A stretch of DNA of 13,248 nt. Origin: Oscillospiraceae bacterium. GTDB taxonomy: Bacteria > Bacillota > Clostridia > Oscillospirales > UBA644. A program made the position numbers and the translations under genes. The notes below the pieces were generated by a model, which saw nothing but the letters and a program-made list of their open reading frames with translations, made no database searches and had not been told where the DNA came from. The stretch spans positions 1 to 13,248 of the forward strand of contig SVMP01000047.1 of the NCBI GenBank assembly GCA_015067385.1, in the 5' to 3' direction. Of this stretch, positions 1 through 6,218 are shown one piece after another. How positions within the stretch are numbered: the stretch's first letter is position 1; every line of letters starts with the position of its first letter.

Positions 1-2
1 AT

Positions 3-614
3 GCACCTTCGGGCACTAACGTATGCTTCGGAATGAACGGTCTTTGCTATCCGCCACAAGAAGCTGTTTTTCGGTTGACGGAGCGTGCGCTCGAAATAAT
101 GTACGATCTGAAAAACCCCATAACCGTCGTTGCAAAAAGCGATCTCATCCTTCGTGATGCAGGTCTTATTTCAACGATCGCCGGACGTTCGGGTGCAACG
201 GTCGTTATCCCGATATTCTGCGAGGATAACGTAAGCCCCGTTTTTGAGCCGAACGCTCCCCTGCCGTCTTTTCGCTTTGAGATGATAAACAGGCTTTCTT
301 CGTCGGGCATTCGCTGCGGCGTTATGATAAGCCCCGTCATTCCGTATATTACCGATTCCGTGAGCGCAATACAAAGGCTTACGGAAAAAGCAGCCGCTTC
401 GGGTGCGGAATTTGTCGTCTTTGAACCCCGTCTGCAACTCTCGGACGAACAAAAACCGCTTTTCAAAGCTGCTCTTGATCTGTATTACCCCGGTTTTATC
501 CGTTTTTACGGTACATTCTCCGAAAATCTTTATATCCCTCCCCGAAATGCGTTTCTTACCGAATCGGCAGAAAAATTTTCCCTGAATGTTAATATAAAAA
601 CGCTTATCACTTAA
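3..614 (+). CDS. SPL-like radical SAM protein, C-terminal part (5' end outside window)
   Basis: The reading frame is open from the window edge; the first internal ATG (33) is not the true start, because codons before it continue the protein. The visible 203 residues match the C-terminal half of the SplB/COG1533 radical SAM group (spore photoproduct lyase-like): ITVVAKSDLILRD at about residues 40-52, a barrel strand VVIPIFCED, the EPNAP segment followed by FEMINRLSSSGIRCGVMISP, and the IPYITDS turn. In this family the N-terminal CxxxCxxC motif binds the 4Fe-4S cluster and SAM; that part lies outside, so catalytic competence cannot be judged. The substrate is unknown: most members of this group are uncharacterised and only true SplB repairs spore photoproduct. 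The gene ends in TAA 13 bases before a mini-hairpin array. The family call is fairly secure, the exact function is not. Confidence 0.72.
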   Translation, partial: APSGTNVCFGMNGLCYPPQEAVFRLTERALEIMYDLKNPITVVAKSDLILRDAGLISTIAGRSGATVVIPIFCEDNVSPVFEPNAPLPSFRFEMINRLSSSGIRCGVMISPVIPYITDSVSAIQRLTEKAAASGAEFVVFEPRLQLSDEQKPLFKAALDLYYPGFIRFYGTFSENLYIPPRNAFLTESAEKFSLNVNIKTLIT

Positions 615-627
615 CACTCATCCGAAG

Positions 628-756
628 GATATATCGCACGAGCGAAGCGAGTATATCTCATTTGTTTTACAAATATATCGCCATAAAGCGATATATTCAA
701 CAAGTTGAATGCGATATATACCTGCGGTATGCGATATGGAAACGCTCCGCATTTCC
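628..756. repeat. Array A: chain of six mini-hairpins with a repeated 9-mer GCGATATAT / ATATATCGC
   Basis: The gap between the radical SAM stop and the next gene is almost continuous hairpins: 628-657 (GATATATCGC with GCGA-TATATC, one bulge), 660-674 (ATTTGT-TTT-ACAAAT), 672-697 (AATATATCGC-CATAAA-GCGATATATT, 10 bp perfect), 696-709 (TTCAAC-AA-GTTGAA), 718-730 (ATACC-TGC-GGTAT) and 738-756 (GGAAA...TTTCC). The 9-mer GCGATATAT occurs at 688-696 and 711-719, shortened at 731-737, and as its complement at 629-637 and 673-681. From 688 the pattern is constant 9-mer, then a different small palindrome, with 20-23 base steps. No ORF or U-tract is evident. The longer reading frame from 662 runs through this array but is not a credible gene start. 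Confidence 0.8.
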
Positions 757-768
757 GTTTACCACTCA

Positions 769-783
769 TCACTTAAAACTCAT
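769..783 (+). repeat. 15-base direct repeat flanking array A (partner at 607-621)
   Basis: TCACTTAAAACTCAT at 769-783 matches TCACTTAACACTCAT at 607-621 in 14 of 15 positions; each is followed within a few bases by a CCGAAGGAT/CCGAAAGGAT string (622-630 and 789-799). The left copy includes the stop codon of the radical SAM gene; the right copy lies just before the ribosome binding site of the next gene. The two copies bracket the hairpin chain. Confidence 0.6.
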
Positions 784-805
784 AACTACCCGAAAGGATC
801 TTCCC

Positions 806-1573
806 ATGAAATACCTTCGTTTTTTGACTCCCGACAATGAAATAAAGTTCGGGCTTGTTGACCCTGAAAATGAGCAGAGAATAATCGTTCTCGACGGCGA
901 TTTTCTTGACGGTGCGAAGCCGACCGACGAGGAATACGTTATATCCAAAATCAAAATACTGCCGCCGACGGTTCCCTCGAAGATCATTGCGGTGGGGCTT
1001 AATTATTACGATCATATCAAGGAATTCGGTGACAGACCCGTTCCCGAAAACCCGACTCTTTTCAACAAATTTCCGCACACCGTCATCGGCATGAACGACG
1101 GTATAGAGAACCATCCGATCTCCGAGCGTATCGACTTTGAGGGCGAGATGGCGATAGTTATCTCGAAGCACTGCAAGGATGTTAAAGCGGAAGAAGCGGA
1201 CGAATATATTTTCGGCGTTACATGTTTAAACGACGTTACCGCAAGGGATATTCAGCGTGCGGACGGACAGTGGCTTCGCGGCAAGAATCTCGAAACGTTC
1301 TGCCCGATGGGTCCTTTCGTTGCGACAGGGCTTGATTACGGCAATCTTCACATTCAGTCACGCCTCAACGGCAAGATCATGCAGGACAGCACGACAGCTC
1401 TCATGATGCACTCGGCGCAGAAGCTCGTTGAATTCATTTCTCAGGCGTTCCCCCTTGAAAAAGGCGATATTATTTCAACGGGTACTCCGAAGGGCGTAGG
1501 TCCGATGGTCAGAGGCGACGTTATCGAGATAGAGCTTGAGGGCGTCGGCACTCTTGTTAACATAATGAAATAA
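806..1573 (+). CDS. Fumarylacetoacetate hydrolase (FAH) family protein
   Basis: A 255-residue cytosolic enzyme of the FAH superfamily (FAHD1/HpaG-like), which cleaves or isomerises C-C bonds in 2-oxo/acylpyruvate-type acids using Mg2+ or Mn2+. The start at 806 is preferred over an upstream ATG at 662: AAAGGA sits 7 bases upstream, and the extra 48 residues would be encoded by the hairpin array. A short N-terminal domain (about 1-55) precedes the core: IIAVGLNYYDH (60-70), the metal-ligand pair in DFEGEMAIVI (E112, E114), NDVTARD with the third acidic ligand D143, KNLETFCPMGP (160-170) and ISTGTPKGVGP (223-233). Length fits the short bacterial FAH proteins. Neighbours do not reveal a substrate: no other aromatic-degradation gene is present. 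Annotations such as 2-hydroxyhepta-2,4-dienedioate isomerase or oxaloacetate decarboxylase would be guesses. The family assignment is strong. Confidence 0.9.
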   Translation: MKYLRFLTPDNEIKFGLVDPENEQRIIVLDGDFLDGAKPTDEEYVISKIKILPPTVPSKIIAVGLNYYDHIKEFGDRPVPENPTLFNKFPHTVIGMNDGIENHPISERIDFEGEMAIVISKHCKDVKAEEADEYIFGVTCLNDVTARDIQRADGQWLRGKNLETFCPMGPFVATGLDYGNLHIQSRLNGKIMQDSTTALMMHSAQKLVEFISQAFPLEKGDIISTGTPKGVGPMVRGDVIEIELEGVGTLVNIMK

Positions 1574-1591
1574 TTACATAGGAGATCACCA

Positions 1592-2725
1592 ATGAAAAAA
1601 ACTCTTATTTCTGTTTTGGTTTTACTTTTATCCGTCATTCTTCTCTGTTCCTGCTCTTATGAGCTTAAAGCGGACGGTTTTGAGCTTTTGGGCGAGATAA
1701 ACTGGGAAAATGCGAACGATTTTTCCGAAGGCTTTGCGGCTGTCAAGCGTGACGGCAAATGGGGCTTTATAAACAGTGACGGTGAGCTTGTCATCGACTG
1801 CATTTACGACAGTGTGGGCGCGTTTTCCGAAGGTATGTGCGCTGTTCAGACAGGCTATGCATGGGATTATATCGACACCGACGGCAATACCGTCATCGAC
1901 GGCGATTTTGAAGCTGCAAACAAATTCTCCGAAGGCAGAGCGTCGGTAATGTTAAACTATAAATACTGCATTATCGACACCGAGGGCAACAAGCTCTGCA
2001 ACCCGACATTCGACATCATCCGTCCTTTCAGCGAGGGGCTTGCGGTGGTCGAGCTTGACAACTGGTTCGGGTATATCAAAGCCGACGGCACTCTTCTGGG
2101 TGATCTTACATACGGCGGCGCTTCGGACTTTTCCGACGGTCTTGCGGAAGTCTTTACAGACTATTTAAGCGGCTTTATCGGTACTGACGGCAATTACGTT
2201 ATCGAAGAAAAATTCGATGACGGTTCAAGCTTCTCCGAAGGTCTCTGCGCAGCCGAAAAAGACGGAAGCTGGGGCTTTATCGGTAAGGACGGCGAATTTG
2301 TTATCGAACCGAAATGGTCTGAAGCAGGCGATTTCAAAAACGGGTTCTCCGTTGTTTCCAACGGTTCAAAGTACGGCTATATAAACGCTGACGGCGAAGA
2401 GATAACGGAATTGAAATATCATAACGCATACGATTTTTCCGACGGTCTTGCAAGGATCAGAACGATGGGTACGGCTTATGCCGCATTCGGCTTTATCGAT
2501 GAAAGCGGCGAATATGTTATTGAGCCGACATACCTTGCGGCACGTGATTTTTCCGAAGGCTATGCCGCTGTTCAGTTAACAAACGAGCTGTGGGGCTATA
2601 TCGCAAAAGACGGTACGCCCGTTATCGATTTTGATTTTGACGAAGCATACGCATTCAATGAGGGCGTTGCAAGAGTTAAAATAGGCGAAAAATACGGATT
2701 TATTAAAATTAACACAGAAGGCTGA
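1592..2725 (+). CDS. WG-repeat lipoprotein, ten repeats
   Basis: A 377-residue predicted lipoprotein. The N-terminus is a signal peptide (MKK, then a hydrophobic run to residue 18) ending in L-C-S-C, so C21 is the likely lipidated cysteine and the rest lies outside the membrane. From about residue 40 the protein is ten consecutive WG-type repeats (PF14903-like) of about 34 residues, each with a F-S-E-G / F-S-D-G start, a W/Y-G-F/Y-I core and a DG-x-x-V-I turn; the last is truncated near the C-terminus. WG repeats are thought to form beta-propeller-like folds for binding; the ligand is unknown. AGGAG lies 7 bases upstream of the ATG, and the gene begins 18 bases after the FAH stop, suggesting co-transcription. 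There is no enzymatic motif. Individual repeats vary: repeats 2-5 have lost the WG pair while keeping the FSEG motif. Confidence 0.9.
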   Translation: MKKTLISVLVLLLSVILLCSCSYELKADGFELLGEINWENANDFSEGFAAVKRDGKWGFINSDGELVIDCIYDSVGAFSEGMCAVQTGYAWDYIDTDGNTVIDGDFEAANKFSEGRASVMLNYKYCIIDTEGNKLCNPTFDIIRPFSEGLAVVELDNWFGYIKADGTLLGDLTYGGASDFSDGLAEVFTDYLSGFIGTDGNYVIEEKFDDGSSFSEGLCAAEKDGSWGFIGKDGEFVIEPKWSEAGDFKNGFSVVSNGSKYGYINADGEEITELKYHNAYDFSDGLARIRTMGTAYAAFGFIDESGEYVIEPTYLAARDFSEGYAAVQLTNELWGYIAKDGTPVIDFDFDEAYAFNEGVARVKIGEKYGFIKINTEG

Positions 2726-2779
2726 ATATGAGTTGAGTTTTTTCTTTTATACGATCTTTAAATAAAGAGGAAAACTATA

Positions 2780-3016
2780 ATGAAAAAGAATAAAAAATTA
2801 AATTCCCTCGCAAAGTTTCTGGTAGATACGATTTTCTCTGAAATGGAAAAAGATGAAAATGAAATAGATATGGAACGCGTAGCGATCTGTGAAATATTAC
2901 TGAATACGCTTTTCCCGCACAAAAAAACGCCCCCTGAAGAAATAGAAGAAAAAGTAAAAAAAATAATAGAAAGAGTAGAAGCAGAGAAAGAATTCAATAA
3001 AGAATCAAATGACTAA
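2780..3016 (+). CDS. Hypothetical protein, 78 residues, charged and helical
   Basis: I do not recognise this gene. AGAGGA lies 8 bases before the ATG, and the frame closes with TAA at 3014-3016, 8 bases inside the start of mnmG. The product is cytosolic in character: no signal peptide or membrane segment, very rich in K and E, with two likely helices (about 8-25 and 31-45) and a long acidic/basic helix (about 51-75, EEIEEKVKKIIERVEAEKEF) that could form a coiled coil. There are no cysteine pairs and no obvious DNA-binding motif. Codon use is distinctly A-rich (many AAA, GAA, ATA) compared with neighbouring genes, hinting at recent acquisition or fast evolution. The overlap suggests its translation is coupled to mnmG. 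A real gene is likely given the ribosome binding site and coupling, but not certain. Confidence 0.6.
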   Translation: MKKNKKLNSLAKFLVDTIFSEMEKDENEIDMERVAICEILLNTLFPHKKTPPEEIEEKVKKIIERVEAEKEFNKESND

Positions 3017-4931
3017 TTCAAATTATATGGAAAATAATAATTATACAAACACCTACGATGTAGCCATTACCAATAACAGCTACGATGTAGCCGTTATTGG
3101 TGCCGGACATGCCGGAGTTGAAGCGGCGCTTTCGTGTGCCCGTCTCGGCATGAAAACGATACTTTTCACGATAAACATGGACGCTGTTGCAAACATGCCC
3201 TGCAACCCCTCTATCGGCGGCACGGCAAAAGGTCATCTTGTCCGTGAAATAGACGCTCTCGGCGGCGAAATGGCAAAGAGCGCCGACAAGATATTTCTGC
3301 AGAGCCGAATGTTAAACCTCGGCAAAGGCCCTGCGGTGCATTCGTTGCGTATTCAGGCGGACAGGCGAGAATATCAGAAAGTTATGAAGCACGTCCTCGA
3401 AAAGCAGGAAAATCTTTCGCTTAAGCAGGCGGAGATCGTTGATATTTTAACAGAGGACGGCGCGGTTACGGGTGTTGTCACGCATCTGGGTGCGGTGTTC
3501 AACGTAAAAGCGGCGATAATCTGCACAGGTACATACTTAAACGGCAGAATAATCGTCGGAGACCACTCTTTCTGCGGCGGCCCCGACGGAATGTTTGCGG
3601 CAACGAAGCTTACAAAAAGCATTGAAGACAAGGGCGTTTCGATGATGCGATTCAAAACGGGTACTCCGTCACGAATAAACCGCCGTTCCGTTGATCTTAC
3701 AAGGCTTGAACGTCAGGACGGCGACGAGAAGATCGTTCCGATGTCCTTTGAAAACGAAGATAAATTTATCGGCGAAAACCTCGAACCGTGCTGGCTTGTT
3801 TACACAAACGCAAAAACGCATCAGGTAATAAAAGACAATCTCCATCGCTCCCCTCTTTATTCGGGCAACATTCACGGCATCGGTCCTCGCTACTGTCCGT
3901 CGATAGAAGACAAGATCGTTCGTTTTGCCGATAAAGAACGTCACCAGCTCTTTTTGGAGCCGACGGGAAGAGACACCGAAGAGATGTATCTTCAGGGTAT
4001 GTCGTCATCGCTTCCCGAAGACGTTCAGATAGAAATGATACACACACTCCCCGGCTTTGAAAATGCCGAGATAATGAGGATAGGTTACGCTATCGAATAC
4101 GACTGTGTTGATCCGCTTGAGCTTCGTGCGACGCTCGAATTCAAAAAGATAAAAAATCTTTACGGCGCAGGTCAGTTTAACGGAACATCGGGCTACGAAG
4201 AGGCTGCGGCGCAGGGACTTATTGCGGGCATCAACGCATCGTTAAAGCTAAAAGGCGAAGAGCCGCTGATACTCGACCGAAGCACGAGCTATATCGGAAC
4301 TCTCATCGACGATCTTGTAACGAAAGGCACACGTGAGCCGTACCGCATTATGACCTCACGCTCCGAATACCGTCTGCTTTTACGTCAGGACAACGCCGAC
4401 GAACGCCTCATGCCCTACGGAAGAAAGATCGGGCTTATAAACGATGAACGCTGGGCGCATTTCAACGAAAAATGGGATATGATAAGGGCTGAAACGGAGC
4501 GTGTTGAACGCACATACCTTTCACCGAACGGAGAACTCAAAGAATTTCTGGCTGAACATAATTCCTCTGCCGTAACGACCGGCATATCCGTTGCGGATCT
4601 GTTAAGACGTCCCGAAATAACTTACGATTCTCTCGCCGCCGTCGATAAAGAACGCCCCGAGCTTCCGCTCTCCGTAAGAGAAGAGGTCGAGATAACCGTT
4701 AAATACGACGGATATATAAAACGTCAGACCGAGCAGGTCGAGCAGTTCAAAAAGCTTGAACAGAAGCGACTTCCCGAAGATTTCGACTATACATCTCTTG
4801 CAGGTCTGCGTCTGGAAGCAAGACAGAAATTAAACGCCGTCAAGCCGTCCAACATCGGTCAGGCAGGCAGAATTTCGGGCGTATCCCCTGCTGATATCGC
4901 AATTTTACTCGTACACTTTAAATATATTTAG
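3009..4931 (+). CDS. mnmG: tRNA uridine-5-carboxymethylaminomethyl modification enzyme MnmG (GidA)
   Basis: A 640-residue FAD protein that, with MnmE, installs the (carboxymethyl)aminomethyl group at C5 of wobble U34 in certain tRNAs. Landmarks: Rossmann GAGHAG (31-36), CNPSIGGTAKGHLVREIDALGG (65-86), CTGTYLNGRIIVG (172-184), FKTGTPSR (215-222), YCPSIEDK with the conserved cysteine C296, GYAIEYDCVDP (359-369), LYGAGQFNGTSGYEEAAAQG (384-403), REPYRIMTSRSEYRLLLRQDNAD (442-463), and a C-terminal helical domain ending in ISGVSPADIAILLVHFKYI. The N-terminus is about 20 residues longer than usual and carries a duplicated YDVAI/YDVAV segment. No good ribosome binding site precedes ATG 3009 or the alternative ATG 3027; the 8-base overlap with the upstream ORF points to coupled translation. 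mnmE is not in the window. The trmB gene follows after 9 bases. Confidence 0.97.
   Translation: MTNSNYMENNNYTNTYDVAITNNSYDVAVIGAGHAGVEAALSCARLGMKTILFTINMDAVANMPCNPSIGGTAKGHLVREIDALGGEMAKSADKIFLQSRMLNLGKGPAVHSLRIQADRREYQKVMKHVLEKQENLSLKQAEIVDILTEDGAVTGVVTHLGAVFNVKAAIICTGTYLNGRIIVGDHSFCGGPDGMFAATKLTKSIEDKGVSMMRFKTGTPSRINRRSVDLTRLERQDGDEKIVPMSFENEDKFIGENLEPCWLVYTNAKTHQVIKDNLHRSPLYSGNIHGIGPRYCPSIEDKIVRFADKERHQLFLEPTGRDTEEMYLQGMSSSLPEDVQIEMIHTLPGFENAEIMRIGYAIEYDCVDPLELRATLEFKKIKNLYGAGQFNGTSGYEEAAAQGLIAGINASLKLKGEEPLILDRSTSYIGTLIDDLVTKGTREPYRIMTSRSEYRLLLRQDNADERLMPYGRKIGLINDERWAHFNEKWDMIRAETERVERTYLSPNGELKEFLAEHNSSAVTTGISVADLLRRPEITYDSLAAVDKERPELPLSVREEVEITVKYDGYIKRQTEQVEQFKKLEQKRLPEDFDYTSLAGLRLEARQKLNAVKPSNIGQAGRISGVSPADIAILLVHFKYI
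3054..3096 (+). repeat. In-frame near-duplicate segment at the mnmG 5' end
   Basis: TACGATGTAGCCATTA (3054-3069) recurs as TACGATGTAGCCGTTA (3081-3096), 15 of 16 bases identical and exactly 27 bases (9 codons) apart. The second copy encodes the first beta strand of the FAD fold (YDVAVIGAG); the first encodes YDVAITNNS in the non-conserved N-terminal extension. It looks like a partial in-frame duplication of the start of the conserved domain. Confidence 0.7.
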
Positions 4932-4940
4932 GAGAAACAT

Positions 4941-5558
4941 ATGCGCGCAAGAAAGAAAAAGAACTGTGATGCACGTCTCGAACGCTGTTCGGACTACATC
5001 GTTGAAAAAATAGAGATCCCCGAAAATAACGACAAGCCCGTATACCTTGAGATCGGCTGCGGCAAGGGCAAATTTGCGGCAGAAGTTGCAGAAAAGGAAA
5101 ACTGCCTTTTTTACGCTATAGAGATCATGAAAGATATCATGGTCATGGCTATCGAAAAGGGTGCGGCAAAACAGCTTGACAACATCAAATACATAATCGG
5201 AAGCGCAGACGATCTCCTCGAAATGTGCCCCGAAAACAGCATTGACACCATCTTCCTCAACTTCTCGGATCCGTGGCCGAAAAAGCGTGCGGCAAAGAGA
5301 AGACTTACCCACAAAAATTATCTTGAAAGATACAAAAAACTGCTCAAAAAAGACGGTATCATCGCTTTTAAAACCGACAACCATCCCCTCTTCGAATTCT
5401 CCGTTGAAGAGATAAAAGAAAACGGCTTCGAGATCTTCGATTATACCGAAGACCTTCACGAAAGCGGCATTTACAACCCTGCAATGACCGAATATGAAGA
5501 GAGATTTACCGAGATGGGTCAGCCCATATACCATCTGAAAGCAAGAATGAAGCAGTAA
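4941..5558 (+). CDS. trmB: tRNA (guanine-N7-)-methyltransferase TrmB
   Basis: A 205-residue class I SAM methyltransferase that makes m7G46 in the variable loop of tRNA. Motifs in order: SAM-binding EIGCGKGKF (37-45), acidic strand end YAIEI (58-62), the family signature NFSDPWPKKRAAKRRLTH (107-124), FKTDN (143-147), and the C-terminal TEYEERF (183-189). Length is typical. AGGAG at 4930-4934 is 6 bases before the ATG and overlaps the mnmG stop codon (TAGGAG), so the two genes are tightly coupled; both products modify tRNA. The N-terminus is strongly basic (RARKKK), consistent with RNA binding. A 225-codon frame on the opposite strand over this gene is a shadow. The identification is secure. 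Confidence 0.96.
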   Translation: MRARKKKNCDARLERCSDYIVEKIEIPENNDKPVYLEIGCGKGKFAAEVAEKENCLFYAIEIMKDIMVMAIEKGAAKQLDNIKYIIGSADDLLEMCPENSIDTIFLNFSDPWPKKRAAKRRLTHKNYLERYKKLLKKDGIIAFKTDNHPLFEFSVEEIKENGFEIFDYTEDLHESGIYNPAMTEYEERFTEMGQPIYHLKARMKQ

Positions 5559-5573
5559 TTTGTTAAACCGAAA

Positions 5574-6215
5574 ATGGAACAAACTCTGACTGATTTTATC
5601 AACTGGTTCTCAACATTTCCCGAATGGGCGCTCTGTCCGATACTTTTCGGGCTTGCACTCGTTCAGTATATCTTTCCGCCCGTGCCGTCCGACACGCTTC
5701 TTGTTGCGCTCGGGATCCTCGTTTCGCAGGGCGTTTTTAACAGTATTCTCGGTTTTACGTCGTACTCTCTCGGTGCGGTGCTCGGTGCGACAGCTCTTTT
5801 TACGGTTGCGTACAAGCTCGGCGACAGAGTACGTAAGATCAAAATAATAAACAGGCTCATTGACGAAAAAACATATGAAAAAGCAAGAAAAACGATCGAT
5901 AAATACGGCGGCGGCTCTTATTTTCTGCTCCGTTTTGTCCCGTCTATGCAATGTATATCGATAATTGTCATGGGTCTGTTGAAAATAAGAAAGCGAAAAG
6001 CATATTTTTACGTAAGCTGTGTGACCGTTCTTGCGTGCGCGGTGTATTATCTTATCGGAGTTATTCTCGGTGCAAATATTCCGATGATTTTACGTGTTCT
6101 CGATGCAATGGGAACGATCGGTAAAATATTGCTTGTCGCTCTCATCGCCGTTATCGTTGCGGCGATCGTTATATACAAACTCAGAAAAAAACAGACAGAC
6201 AAACAGGAGGAATAA
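5574..6215 (+). CDS. DedA-family (VTT domain) membrane protein
   Basis: A 213-residue polytopic inner-membrane protein of the DedA/VTT superfamily, whose members are implicated in membrane homeostasis and lipid scrambling or flipping. Hydrophobic segments lie at about 20-33, 41-80 (probably two), 124-136, 144-168 and 184-202, ending in a basic tail KLRKKQTDKQ. Family landmarks are FPPVPSD (34-40), the re-entrant loop region, and YFLLRFVPSMQ (116-126). Compared with well-studied members, the acidic residue preceding FPP is glutamine (Q31), and the second arginine of the R-x5-R motif is also glutamine (Q126), whereas D40 and R120 are kept. There is no clear Shine-Dalgarno in the 15-base gap after trmB, so translation may rely on coupling. 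A transporter of another family is unlikely given the FPPVPS motif. Confidence 0.85.
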   Translation: MEQTLTDFINWFSTFPEWALCPILFGLALVQYIFPPVPSDTLLVALGILVSQGVFNSILGFTSYSLGAVLGATALFTVAYKLGDRVRKIKIINRLIDEKTYEKARKTIDKYGGGSYFLLRFVPSMQCISIIVMGLLKIRKRKAYFYVSCVTVLACAVYYLIGVILGANIPMILRVLDAMGTIGKILLVALIAVIVAAIVIYKLRKKQTDKQEE

Positions 6216-6218
6216 TCA

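Noticed and set aside
662..805. 48-codon N-terminal extension of the FAH-family gene
   Set aside because: It would be encoded by the hairpin array, has no ribosome binding site, and the ATG at 806 has AAAGGA at proper spacing with a family-typical length.
2733..2762. Promoter upstream of the 78-residue gene (TTGAGT, 18 bases, TTTAAA)
   Set aside because: Both boxes match poorly and the region is AT-rich, so chance is likely; kept only as a weak possibility.
4905..5582. 225-codon frame on the - strand over trmB
   Set aside because: TrmB has all its signature motifs on the + strand; the opposite frame is F/V-rich with no family resemblance.
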